From Gemmataceae bacterium (GTDB taxonomy: Bacteria > Planctomycetota > Planctomycetia > Gemmatales > Gemmataceae), in the NCBI GenBank assembly GCA_009697105.1, contig SIAQ01000030.1, positions 1 to 45,681 of the forward strand: a stretch of DNA of 45,681 nt. The letters are read 5' to 3'. Numbering within the stretch: position 1 is the stretch's first letter; each line of letters starts with the position of its first letter. The notes under the pieces are model-generated. The model had not been told where the DNA came from, ran no database searches, and saw only the letters and a list, made by a program, of their open reading frames with translations. Below, piece by piece: positions 16,056-24,348 of this stretch. The position numbers and the translations under genes are program-made.

Positions 16056-17591
16056 ATGGACACGACCGCGATAACACTACCGTATCTCGCCGACGCTGCC
16101 GTTGCCGAATTGCCGCGCACCGATGGGCAGCTTCTCGACATTTTCCTTTGCCGAAAAGACCAGGACGCCTTCGCTGAGCTTGTGCATCGCCACGGCGCGA
16201 TGGTGCTGGGCGTCTGTCGGCGTGTGCTGGATGACGCCCATGCCGCCGAGGATTGCTTCCAGGCGGTGTTCCTCGTGCTGATGCGCAAGGCCGACACGAT
16301 CCTGCCGCGCGAAATGGTCGGCAACTGGCTGTACGGCGTCGCCTATCGCACGGCACTCGAAGCGTGCAAACAAGCGATTCGCCGCAAAAACCTCGAAAAG
16401 AAGAAACAAGCCATGCCTGCTCCCGAACCGCGCGACGCGCTGTGGCAGGAACTCCAGCCGCTGCTCGATCAGGAACTGAATCGGCTGCCGGACAAGTATC
16501 GCTTCGTCATCGTGGCATGCGATCTGGAATGTAGGCCGCGCCGTGAAGTCGCCGCGATGCTCGACGTTCCGGAAGGCACGGTCGCCAGTCGGCTGTCGCG
16601 CGGGCGGGATCTACTGGCGAAGCGGTTGCGGCGGTATGCGCTCACGGTCTCGCCGGGCTTGCTGGCGATGCTGTTGGCGCGTCATGCCGAGGAGGTCGTC
16701 GTTCCGCCGCACCTGATCCAGGCGGCGACCGTTGGCGTGACGGGTACCCAGGCGAAGGTTCTCGCGGATACCGTGACACGCGGATTTTGGCTCGCCAAGA
16801 TGAAGCTCGCCGTGGCCGTTGCGCTGATCGTTGCGATTCTGTGCGTCGGCGTCGCCACACTTGTGCCCATCGCGTTTGCGGAGCGCGAAAACGTCGGCAA
16901 ACCCGCGATCGTAACAGGCGAGAAGCCGGTGCATCTGCGCGACTGCGTCATCCAATCGATTGACTGGACCAATCGCGTCGTTCGCCTTGTTTCGTTGGGC
17001 GAGTCGAGCGCCGCTCCGCCAATTGATGTGCGGATCGATGAAGACACCGTCGTTCTCATTGACGGCGAGAAACGCGGCTTCGCCGATCTGCAACCGGGCA
17101 TGTCGATCAACCTCGATCTGCATCGGCAGAAAGGCGACATCGATCGCGCGATGCGCATCGAAACCGTCGGCGCCTGGTCGCCGGGCTATGTCAGCGCGGT
17201 GGATGGCGACTCGATTACCGTTCGCGTCGGCGACAAGACCGTCAATGTCAAACCTGGCGTGTCGTTATTCATCGATGGCAAGAAAGCCAAGCCGGGCGAC
17301 ATTAAAGTGAAGATGCGGGTCGAGCTTCAGGTCTCGCCCAAGAAGAATACGGTGCAGGTGATTAAAGCGATGGGGCCGAAGATCACTGGCGTGCTCAAGA
17401 GCATCGATTCCAAGCAAGGCACGCTGGCGGTCGGCACCGACGCCCATCGTCTCGCGGATGAGCTTCACGTCGTCCACGACGGCAAGCACGCCAAGCTCGT
17501 CGACCTGCCGATGGGTTCGCGCGTGGCGGTGCAATTGTCCGCCGACCGCGCCGACAGCCGGGTTGTCGGCGTGACGACGCTGCGGGAGTAA
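16056..17591 (+). CDS. ECF sigma factor with membrane-anchored triple-repeat extension
   Basis: A 511-residue protein. Residues about 25-195 are an ECF sigma factor: region 2 (DAFAELVHRHGAMVLGVC then DAHAAEDCFQAVFLVL) and region 4 (LPDKYRFVIVACDLE then VPEGTVASRLSRGRDLLAKR). A single membrane helix lies at about 246-272 (AVAVALIVAILCVGVATLVP). Beyond it are three repeated beta-rich units starting near 291, 374 and 441. Units 1 and 2 carry IDG..K and D(L/I)K/QPGM-type turns, and unit 3 keeps a matching HDG.. turn; they resemble DUF5666-type barrels. The design suggests a sigma factor tethered to the membrane with an outside sensor, replacing a separate anti-sigma factor. ATG 16056 follows GAGG. 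It sits between paralogs 1 and 2 and may control them, but this is inference. Confidence 0.88.
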   Translation: MDTTAITLPYLADAAVAELPRTDGQLLDIFLCRKDQDAFAELVHRHGAMVLGVCRRVLDDAHAAEDCFQAVFLVLMRKADTILPREMVGNWLYGVAYRTALEACKQAIRRKNLEKKKQAMPAPEPRDALWQELQPLLDQELNRLPDKYRFVIVACDLECRPRREVAAMLDVPEGTVASRLSRGRDLLAKRLRRYALTVSPGLLAMLLARHAEEVVVPPHLIQAATVGVTGTQAKVLADTVTRGFWLAKMKLAVAVALIVAILCVGVATLVPIAFAERENVGKPAIVTGEKPVHLRDCVIQSIDWTNRVVRLVSLGESSAAPPIDVRIDEDTVVLIDGEKRGFADLQPGMSINLDLHRQKGDIDRAMRIETVGAWSPGYVSAVDGDSITVRVGDKTVNVKPGVSLFIDGKKAKPGDIKVKMRVELQVSPKKNTVQVIKAMGPKITGVLKSIDSKQGTLAVGTDAHRLADELHVVHDGKHAKLVDLPMGSRVAVQLSADRADSRVVGVTTLRE

Positions 17592-17604
17592 GCTATTTCT
17601 TGTA

Positions 17605-17662
17605 TTCCGCTTGCGGCTTAGCGCTCAAGTGGGATGTTCCGAGCGCTAAGCCGCAAGCGGAA
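17605..17662. repeat. Palindromic element, family A
   Basis: Perfect 22-bp arms (17605-17626, 17641-17662) around a 14-base loop. The arm reads TTCCGCTTGCGGCTTAGCGC then TC. It starts 13 bases after the sigma factor stop. Close copies lie at 35356-35409 and, decayed, at 44261-44314. Confidence 0.95.
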
Positions 17663-17753
17663 AACAAAAAAGCAGCGATTTGCATCCTGCCCACGAACGA
17701 TGAAATTCCTAGAATACTTTTTTGATTTCCTGACCGAAATCGACATCCCTCAC

Positions 17754-17771
17754 CGGCGAGCTTGCTCGCCG
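17754..17771. repeat. Short hairpin before second paralog
   Basis: CGGCGAG and CTCGCCG (17754-17760, 17765-17771) pair around CTTG, flanked by ACATC..GATGT that adds imperfect pairing. It lies 30 bases before the TTG start of the second paralog and could affect its leader. Confidence 0.6.
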
Positions 17772-17789
17772 ATGTTAGTTGTTGTATGT

Positions 17790-17803
17790 GGAGGTGGCAC
17801 TTG
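17790..17803 (+). promoter_or_regulatory. Ribosome site deciding a TTG start (second paralog)
   Basis: GGAGGT at 17790-17795, 5 bases, then TTG 17801. The frame is open back to an ATG at 17762 (inside the hairpin flank) and another ATG at 17786, but the GGAGGT would then be coding, and the paralogs align from TTG (Met-Ala-Leu-Pro). Confidence 0.8.
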
Positions 17804-20800
17804 GCTCTGCCGATTTTTGCAGTTACCCTGTTCGTCAGCGCGTTTCTCCTGTTCCTCGTCCAACCGATGATCGGCAAGCTCATTCTGCCGAAACTCGGCG
17901 GCACGCCGATGGTCTGGAACACCTGCATGGTGTTCTTTCAATCGGTGCTGCTGCTCGGTTATGCCTACACGCATACCATCAGTACGCGTTTGAAACTGCG
18001 GCCACAGCTGATGTTTCACAGTGTATTGTTGCTGCTGCCCATCATCATGATGTCTATTTTTCCGTTTTATAGCTACGTGCAGGACAGCTTCGATCCGACC
18101 ACCGAAGGCAATCCGATCGTCGATACGCTGATCTGCCTGGCGATTGTCGTCGGCGTGCCGTTCTTTGTTGTCTCGACCAGCGCTCCGCTGTTGCAGAAAT
18201 GGTTCGCCTACAGCGGCGAGCCGGCTGCGAAGGATCCCTACTTCCTCTATGGGGCCAGCAACCTGGGTAGCATGCTGTCGCTGATTTTGTACCCGTTCGT
18301 GATCGAGCCGATGACGTTGCTACCAACGCAAACCACAATCTGGTTCGTGGGTTACATCATTTTCGCGGCGATGGTGATATTCTGTGCGTACAAGATATAC
18401 CTGATCGCGCCATCGGATGATGCGATCGCCGCAGTGGCCTCCGCGGAATCGTCCGCACTGGCACCGGTCGAATCGGAACCAATTCCCGCGCCCGCTCCCG
18501 TGGCGCCTGCTCAGGCGAGCACTGCCGTCAAGAGCGGCGACGCTCCCGCGAAAGGCGGCGCGCGGCGCAAAGCAATCAAACTGCCCGGCCAGGCCGACAC
18601 GACGCCCTCCATCGCCGAGCCGATGATCCGAACGCCGAACGTCCTCTCCGGTGCGACGGCGCCGATGACTGCTTGGCGGCGCATCCGCTGGGTGCTTTTG
18701 GCGATGGTTCCCTCCAGCCTCATGCTCGGCGTCACCAGTTACGTCTCCACCGACCTGTCGCCGTTCCCGCTCGTCTGGGCGATTCCACTGTCACTGTACC
18801 TGCTGTCGTTCATTCTTGTTTTCATGCAGATGTGGACGCAGAAGCGGTTCCCGTTGGTCAACCCTGAAGGCTACACCTTCCACCAGATCACGGTCTATGC
18901 ATTGCACCCGCTCGGCCTTGTCGCGCTGTGCTTTATCGTAATGAAGGGCGGGTTCGACCCGTTCTTCGCCACCACGATCGTGATGCTCGGTTTCTTCGCC
19001 TCGGCCATGGCGTGTCACGGCGAATTGGCGGTCGATCGGCCCAGTCCACGCTATTTGACCGAGTTCTTCTTGCTTATGTCGGTTGGTGGTATGTTGGGCG
19101 GCGTGTTTAACAGCCTCATTGCGCCAAATCTATTCGAGACGGGCGTCTGGGAATTCCATATCGCCATCGTCCTCGCTGCCATGGTTCGTCCGCAGTATGT
19201 ACAGAGTGGTTGGTTTGACGAGCTGGTCCTCAGTGCCTTCTCGGGCTTCAAGGACTGGACCGTCAGTCAAGGCGATGAGCTTGCGAAGTCGTCCGGACGC
19301 CCGGCTCCGCGCAGTACCTACATGTTTAACTACTTTCTCGACGTGGTGCTCGGCCTATTCGTGCTCGCCTTGGCGTATTACCTCACGACGAAGTATTCCG
19401 CGCGCTACCGCGACACGCAGGATAACACGCTCAGAATCATGAAGTTCATCGGCCTGCCGATGACCAGCAAATGGCTGGCGATTACGTCGAACGTTTTGAC
19501 GATCGGCATCCCCGCGATATTCTGCTTCTTCTACGCCGGCCGGCCGGTCCGCATTACCATCGCGATTGCTGGGCTATTGCTCGGCAGCCTGTATTTCGCC
19601 TCGCGCGATGATGCCCGCGAAACGCTTGAATCGCGGCGAACGTACTTCGGCATTCTCCGCGTCATGAAAGACGTGGAGTATGTGCGCGACGAAGAGGAAG
19701 TTCGCCACATGACCAAGGGCGGCGTCCAGGATTTGGCCTATCCGAATTCCTACCTGATGCATGGCACCACGCATCACGGTCGAAACTACTTTGCCAACAC
19801 CGACGACAAGCTTTCCAAGAGCCGAGTCGATATCAGCCGCTTGGCGACGACGTATTACCATCGCTATGGCCCAGTCGGGACGGTGATGGAACAATGGAAC
19901 TGGTTCCCCGGTGAGCAGAACTCCTATCGCGGCGATGTGCGGCTGCCGGCGTCGTTGATTGGCCAAATTGCGGCATCGATCTGTTCGTCCTCGCTGCCGG
20001 TCGTGCCGTTGGTCGATATGTGGTCCGAGCCGCCGTTCGCCACCATCGGCCTGGGCACGGGCACAATGGCGTCCTACGCCCGTCCCTATCAGCACATGAC
20101 CTATTACGAAATCGACGAGCAGATTCGGCAGTTTTCGTTGCCGGACGAAGGGCGCGAAGTGCGATTTTCGTTCCTCCAGGGCGCAGTCAAACGCGGCGTT
20201 AACCTCGAAGTAATCATGGGTGATGCACGCCAATCGCTCGATCCGAAGCGCGAGAAATCGAACCTCAAGAACGCGTTCCTGTATTTTGCTGATTTCTCCA
20301 AAGAGAAGCCCAAGATCGAGCCGCCAATAACCAACAAGAAGTTTGATGCCAACCGCTATTTTCCGAATCGCGACCACTACTACAAGGCAATCAACGTCGA
20401 TGCGTTCAGCTCCGACGCTATTCCCGTGCATTTGGTGACCAAGCAATCGATCGAGATCTACATGAATAAGCTGACCGACGACGGCGTGCTCATGGTGCAC
20501 ACGTCAAATCGGCACATGGACCTCGTCCGTCCGGTGGCTCGCATCGCCCTGGAGCTTTCCGAGGAACATAAGGCGAAAGGCCTGCCCGAGATCAACTGCC
20601 TTGTCGGCAAAGATCACGGTTCGTCACGCTACATGGGCCATTTCTCGTCCGAGTACGTCATGATCTTCCGTGGAAATGGCTTCAAGAATTTGGTGGATAG
20701 CATGGAGAAAAAGCGCGAGGATTTCTTGGCCGCCAAAACGATGCAGGCGATTCCGCGCGGCGGCAGAGACGAAGGCACGATCACTGGACGTGCCCCCGCC

Positions 20801-20941
20801 GGGGAGCAGATTTTGAACTCCACGGTGGAATGGTACAACCCCTACACCGATCACACCGACCGCGGGCAAAAGCGGCCGGTGACTAAGAATGATCCGGTTT
20901 GGACCGATGATTACTCGCATATCCTCAGCGTCTTGCGTTGA
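17801..20941 (+). CDS. Fused MFS-like membrane / spermidine synthase-fold protein, copy 2
   Basis: A 1046-residue paralog of the genes on either side, and the longest of the three. The membrane domain begins ALPIFAVTLFVSAFLLFLVQ and keeps MIGKLILPKLGGTPMVWNTC and the block CHGELAVDRPSPRYLTEFF. A Pro/Ala-rich loop (about 205-285) separates two membrane halves. The synthase fold has GLGTGTMASY near 749, YEIDEQ, GDARQSLD and DAFSSDAIPVHLVT near 866. The extra length compared with copy 1 lies in the late membrane part and a Lys-rich insert near 820-850. All sequence hallmarks of the family are intact, so it is probably active and not a decaying duplicate. It is closer in its first residues and motif wording to copy 3 than to copy 1. 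Confidence 0.9.
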   Translation: MALPIFAVTLFVSAFLLFLVQPMIGKLILPKLGGTPMVWNTCMVFFQSVLLLGYAYTHTISTRLKLRPQLMFHSVLLLLPIIMMSIFPFYSYVQDSFDPTTEGNPIVDTLICLAIVVGVPFFVVSTSAPLLQKWFAYSGEPAAKDPYFLYGASNLGSMLSLILYPFVIEPMTLLPTQTTIWFVGYIIFAAMVIFCAYKIYLIAPSDDAIAAVASAESSALAPVESEPIPAPAPVAPAQASTAVKSGDAPAKGGARRKAIKLPGQADTTPSIAEPMIRTPNVLSGATAPMTAWRRIRWVLLAMVPSSLMLGVTSYVSTDLSPFPLVWAIPLSLYLLSFILVFMQMWTQKRFPLVNPEGYTFHQITVYALHPLGLVALCFIVMKGGFDPFFATTIVMLGFFASAMACHGELAVDRPSPRYLTEFFLLMSVGGMLGGVFNSLIAPNLFETGVWEFHIAIVLAAMVRPQYVQSGWFDELVLSAFSGFKDWTVSQGDELAKSSGRPAPRSTYMFNYFLDVVLGLFVLALAYYLTTKYSARYRDTQDNTLRIMKFIGLPMTSKWLAITSNVLTIGIPAIFCFFYAGRPVRITIAIAGLLLGSLYFASRDDARETLESRRTYFGILRVMKDVEYVRDEEEVRHMTKGGVQDLAYPNSYLMHGTTHHGRNYFANTDDKLSKSRVDISRLATTYYHRYGPVGTVMEQWNWFPGEQNSYRGDVRLPASLIGQIAASICSSSLPVVPLVDMWSEPPFATIGLGTGTMASYARPYQHMTYYEIDEQIRQFSLPDEGREVRFSFLQGAVKRGVNLEVIMGDARQSLDPKREKSNLKNAFLYFADFSKEKPKIEPPITNKKFDANRYFPNRDHYYKAINVDAFSSDAIPVHLVTKQSIEIYMNKLTDDGVLMVHTSNRHMDLVRPVARIALELSEEHKAKGLPEINCLVGKDHGSSRYMGHFSSEYVMIFRGNGFKNLVDSMEKKREDFLAAKTMQAIPRGGRDEGTITGRAPAGEQILNSTVEWYNPYTDHTDRGQKRPVTKNDPVWTDDYSHILSVLR

Positions 20942-20972
20942 GGATATCGAACATAGGCGACAAAAAAAGACC

Positions 20973-21038
20973 TGTTTGCGTTTAGCGCTCGCAGGATGGC
21001 TTGCCGGCCGGCGTCCACGCCATCGCTAAACGTAAACA
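20973..21038. repeat. Palindromic element, family B
   Basis: Arms 20973-20987 and 21024-21038 pair over 15 bases with one mismatch; the arm is TGTTTGCGTTTAGCG. It is the first of two palindromes in the 277-base gap between paralogs 2 and 3. Confidence 0.88.
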
Positions 21039-21068
21039 AGCAGTCATTATACTGCGGCTATTCGACTT

Positions 21069-21140
21069 TTTCCGTAGGACGGGTCTCCAGGCCCGTCCAT
21101 GTGCGAGAGACGACGGGTTTGGATATCCGTCCTACGGAAA
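21069..21140. repeat. Palindromic element with nested arms, TTTCCGTAGGACGG type
   Basis: Outer arms 21069-21082 and 21127-21140 are perfect 14-bp complements. Inside lie further complementary words (GACGGG and CCCGTC), giving a branched fold. It lies 79 bases before the TTG start of paralog 3. No second copy is in the window. Confidence 0.85.
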
Positions 21141-21206
21141 TAACCGTATGGCTAGTGTATACCCGGTCCCGGCGGCATAATATCTTACTTGCGCCCATTT
21201 TGTTCT

Positions 21207-21221
21207 GGAGGTTGTCCCTTG
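21207..21221 (+). promoter_or_regulatory. Ribosome site deciding a TTG start (third paralog)
   Basis: GGAGGT at 21207-21212, 6 bases, then TTG 21219. The protein then reads Met-Ala-Leu-Pro as in copy 2. The upstream open frame to 21189 would put the ribosome site inside the gene. Confidence 0.8.
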
Positions 21222-24191
21222 GCTCTGCCACTTTATGCTATCACGTTGTTCGTCAGCGCTTTCATTCTGTTCCTCGTGCAGCCGATCGTCGGCAAGATCA
21301 TCTTGCCGAAACTCGGTGGGACGCCCCAAGTGTGGAACACCTGCATGGTGTTCTTCCAAATGGTGCTCCTCGCTGGCTATGCTTACACGCATAACGCCAG
21401 TACACGACTCACGCTTCGGCAACAGCTGATGGCTCACGCTGTCCTGCTGATGTTGCCGTTTATCGTGCTGCTGCCGTTCCCGTTCGCGCTGGGCGGGGAG
21501 TTCCTGGCCGACGGCATGACGCCAAATCCGAGCAGTCTGTGGGGATTTGTGCCCGACCTGGGCAGCAACCCGATTCCGTCCACGCTGAGCGTGTTGTTCT
21601 TGTACGTCGCGTTGCCGTTCGTCGTAGTGGCGACGAGCGCGCCGCTGTTGCAAAAATGGTTCGTACACACGGGCCACCCGGCTGCGAAAGACCCGTATTT
21701 CCTTTACGGCGCCAGCAACTTCGGCAGCATGCTCTCGCTGATTGTGTATCCGACGCTGATCGAACCCAACGTATCGTTGAAAATGCAGGGATTCGTTTAC
21801 ATGTTCGGCTACCTCGCCTTGGTGGTTTGCGTCGTGGCGTGTGCCAGCATCGTGTGGCACAGCAAAGAGAAGCACCATACGCCCGAGCATAAGCCGCATC
21901 CCAAGCCCGATGCTGCTCCGTCCGCGCCAGCGGTAGCACCTGTCGCATCTGAGACCGGCATTACAGCGACTACGCCTGCTGTCACCGGCGTGAAGTCCGG
22001 GCAGCCGAAGCAACCGGCCAAATCGGGCGGCGTGAAGCCAATGCCGACCCACGATTCGCCGATCGCGCTCGGTGCCGACGATCTTACGCCGGGTCGCCGT
22101 TTCCGTTGGGTCATGCTGGCGGCGATTCCGTCAAGTTTGATGTTGGGCATCACAACCCACATCACGACCGATCTTTCGCCGATCCCGCTCTTTTGGCTCA
22201 TTCCTCTGATCCTGTATCTCTTGTCGTTCATCCTCGTCTTCGCCAAATGGCCTGTGGTTTGGACCGAGGAACCGCACAAATACGTCCTCTACGCCCAACC
22301 GTTCTGCGTGGCGTTGATGATTATCGTAGACGTGTTCAACCTCTTCCACAGCACGCAGGCGATCCTGTTTGCGATCATCGCCCACGTACTCGGATTCTTC
22401 GCCACGACGATGATGTGTCACGGCGAGATGGCCAAGGATCGGCCTAGCACGCGCCATTTGACCGAGTTCTTTCTGTGGATGTCGGTCGGCGGCATGGTCG
22501 GCGGCATGTTCAACGCCCTCATCGCCCCCGTTGTCTTTCCGAAAACCTGGGAGTTCCCGCTGGCGATCTTTGCGGCGGTCATCATCCGCCCCAAGATGCT
22601 CGACAGCGGCTTCCTCGACCCGTTCTTCGCCAGCCTGTTTGAAGGCCAACCCAATACGGTCCGACCGGCGGGCATAGGTCACAAGCCGCTTCCGGTGCAT
22701 GGCGGCCTGGTCGTTCCCAACGAGAACACCACGAAGAACCTCGACCTCGCTTGGGCCGTCGGCATCCTGGTGCTCACGGTCGTCCTGGCGATGATCTTCG
22801 ACAGCGCCCGCGGTTCGTCGCCCCAAGGCAAGCTCATCGCTTACGGCTTGCCGTTGGCTCTGGCGTGCATGCATTTCTCGCGTCCCTTGCGCGTCGGGCT
22901 TGGCATCGGCTTCGTGTTGCTCGTCAACACTGTCTTGACGTCCCTCAACGATGAAGCATCACGCTATTCCAGCCGAAGCTATTTCGGCACGATCGCCGTC
23001 AAGGAGTCGCGAATGGCGAAGGATAAAGATGGCAAAATCGTCCTGAATTTCCATCGGCTGATTCATGGCCACATCGACCACGGCATGAACTTCCTGCGCC
23101 CGGCGAACAAGAGCGATTTCGATCGCCCGGACAAGGATTACAGCCGATTGGCGACAACGTACTATCACCGCGAAGGCCCAGCCGGGCGCGTGATGGAAAA
23201 GTTCAACTGGTTCCCCGGCGCGCCGAACACCTTTGATGCCGACGCGCGCCTGCCGGTATCATTGATTGGCTCGATCGCTGCCGATATCGCCAGCGCCATG
23301 CTGCCGACGACGGCTTTGGTGACGGCCTGGTCCGAACCGCCGATAGCGACGATTGGACTCGGCACGGGCACGATGGCGTCGTACGGGCGTGTCTACCAGC
23401 ACGTCCACTTCTACGAGATCGACGACCAGATTCGCCGGCTTTCCTTGCTAACTCCGACTCGGCTTTGCGGCAGCCATGACGACTACGTCAAGGCCAAGCA
23501 GAGTGTGCCGGGCCGACAACAAACCTATTTCAATTACCTGGAAAGCGCCCTCCAGCGTGGCTCGAGCGTGCAGGTCATGATGGGCGACGCCCGCCTTCGC
23601 ATGGCCTTGCCGTACAAGAACCATTACCTTGACGAAAAGGAACGTGGCGGCGGCCCCGAAGGCTTCTACCACATGATGGTCGTCGACGCGTTCAGCTCGG
23701 ATGCGATCCCGGCTCACTTGCTCACCAAGCAAGCATTCCAAATGTACTTCGACAAGCTCACCACGAAGGGTATTCTCTGCGTGCATACGTCCAATCGGTT
23801 TGTTGATTTGCCGAAAGTCGTGTCGGCACTTTCCGCAGATGGTATCTATGTCGAAACCGTGGACGCGAATGGCAAGAAAGTGAAAAAGATCGAGAAGCTC
23901 TCGCATTTCCGCGGGCACGACTCCAACGACGAGCGCAGCAATGGCCACTACACTTCGGAATGGGTGATGGTTGCACGCGAACATGATTATTTGGATACGG
24001 GCCGAGTGAGCAAGGGAAATTTCGGACTGGTTTCTCTCCAAAGCGATTCTAAATTCCTCGATGATTATGCCAAAGGATTGCAGGAGGGCAACAAACGCCA
24101 GGAGGAATATTGGACAACCATCACATCTGATGGTCGTTATGTTTGGACCGATGACTACTACAACATCCTCTCGGTCGTTCGCTTCCGTTGA
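21219..24191 (+). CDS. Fused MFS-like membrane / spermidine synthase-fold protein, copy 3
   Basis: A 990-residue paralog. It begins ALPLYAITLFVSAFILFLVQ, PIVGKIILPKLGGTPQVWNT, and keeps CHGEMAKDRPSTRHLTEFF. A His/Pro/Ala-rich loop lies between the membrane halves (about 215-285, with HHTPEHKPHPKPD). The synthase fold shows GLGTGTMASYGR near 713, FYEIDDQIRRL, MMGDARLRMALPYK and DAFSSDAIPAHLLT near 823. The end VWTDDYYNILSVVRF matches copy 2 (VWTDDYSHILSVLR), and copy 1 has VWTDGYSNMLNPSV, so the C-terminus is conserved. A strong terminator follows 20 bases after the stop, closing the array. Confidence 0.9.
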   Translation: MALPLYAITLFVSAFILFLVQPIVGKIILPKLGGTPQVWNTCMVFFQMVLLAGYAYTHNASTRLTLRQQLMAHAVLLMLPFIVLLPFPFALGGEFLADGMTPNPSSLWGFVPDLGSNPIPSTLSVLFLYVALPFVVVATSAPLLQKWFVHTGHPAAKDPYFLYGASNFGSMLSLIVYPTLIEPNVSLKMQGFVYMFGYLALVVCVVACASIVWHSKEKHHTPEHKPHPKPDAAPSAPAVAPVASETGITATTPAVTGVKSGQPKQPAKSGGVKPMPTHDSPIALGADDLTPGRRFRWVMLAAIPSSLMLGITTHITTDLSPIPLFWLIPLILYLLSFILVFAKWPVVWTEEPHKYVLYAQPFCVALMIIVDVFNLFHSTQAILFAIIAHVLGFFATTMMCHGEMAKDRPSTRHLTEFFLWMSVGGMVGGMFNALIAPVVFPKTWEFPLAIFAAVIIRPKMLDSGFLDPFFASLFEGQPNTVRPAGIGHKPLPVHGGLVVPNENTTKNLDLAWAVGILVLTVVLAMIFDSARGSSPQGKLIAYGLPLALACMHFSRPLRVGLGIGFVLLVNTVLTSLNDEASRYSSRSYFGTIAVKESRMAKDKDGKIVLNFHRLIHGHIDHGMNFLRPANKSDFDRPDKDYSRLATTYYHREGPAGRVMEKFNWFPGAPNTFDADARLPVSLIGSIAADIASAMLPTTALVTAWSEPPIATIGLGTGTMASYGRVYQHVHFYEIDDQIRRLSLLTPTRLCGSHDDYVKAKQSVPGRQQTYFNYLESALQRGSSVQVMMGDARLRMALPYKNHYLDEKERGGGPEGFYHMMVVDAFSSDAIPAHLLTKQAFQMYFDKLTTKGILCVHTSNRFVDLPKVVSALSADGIYVETVDANGKKVKKIEKLSHFRGHDSNDERSNGHYTSEWVMVAREHDYLDTGRVSKGNFGLVSLQSDSKFLDDYAKGLQEGNKRQEEYWTTITSDGRYVWTDDYYNILSVVRFR

Positions 24192-24211
24192 GGCGCATGA
24201 GTGCGAATGAA

Positions 24212-24258
24212 AACACAGGAACCCCGCGTGCTATCTGGCACGCGGGGTTCTTTGTGTT
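24212..24258 (+). terminator. Rho-independent terminator closing the three-paralog array
   Basis: Arms 24212-24231 and 24238-24258 pair with a GC-rich core (ACCCCGCGTGC with GCACGCGGGGT) around TATCTG, with an A/T-rich base. It is 20 bases after the stop of paralog 3 and is the only hairpin in this part of the window with ordinary terminator features. Confidence 0.9.
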
Positions 24259-24274
24259 ACTTGGACTTGAATCA

Positions 24275-24334
24275 TCCGAGCCTGAGCGCCAGCGAAGGGC
24301 GCCGCTTGGCCTTTCGCTGGCGATCAGGCTCGGA
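24275..24334. repeat. Palindromic element, family C
   Basis: Arms 24275-24298 and 24311-24334 pair over 24 bases with two changes (one wobble). The left arm, TCCGAGCCTGAGCGCCAGCG then AAGG, is identical to the left arm at 35711-35734. It lies between convergent genes, next to the DUF1501 stop. Confidence 0.92.
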
Positions 24335-24348
24335 CAATGTGCCAATTG

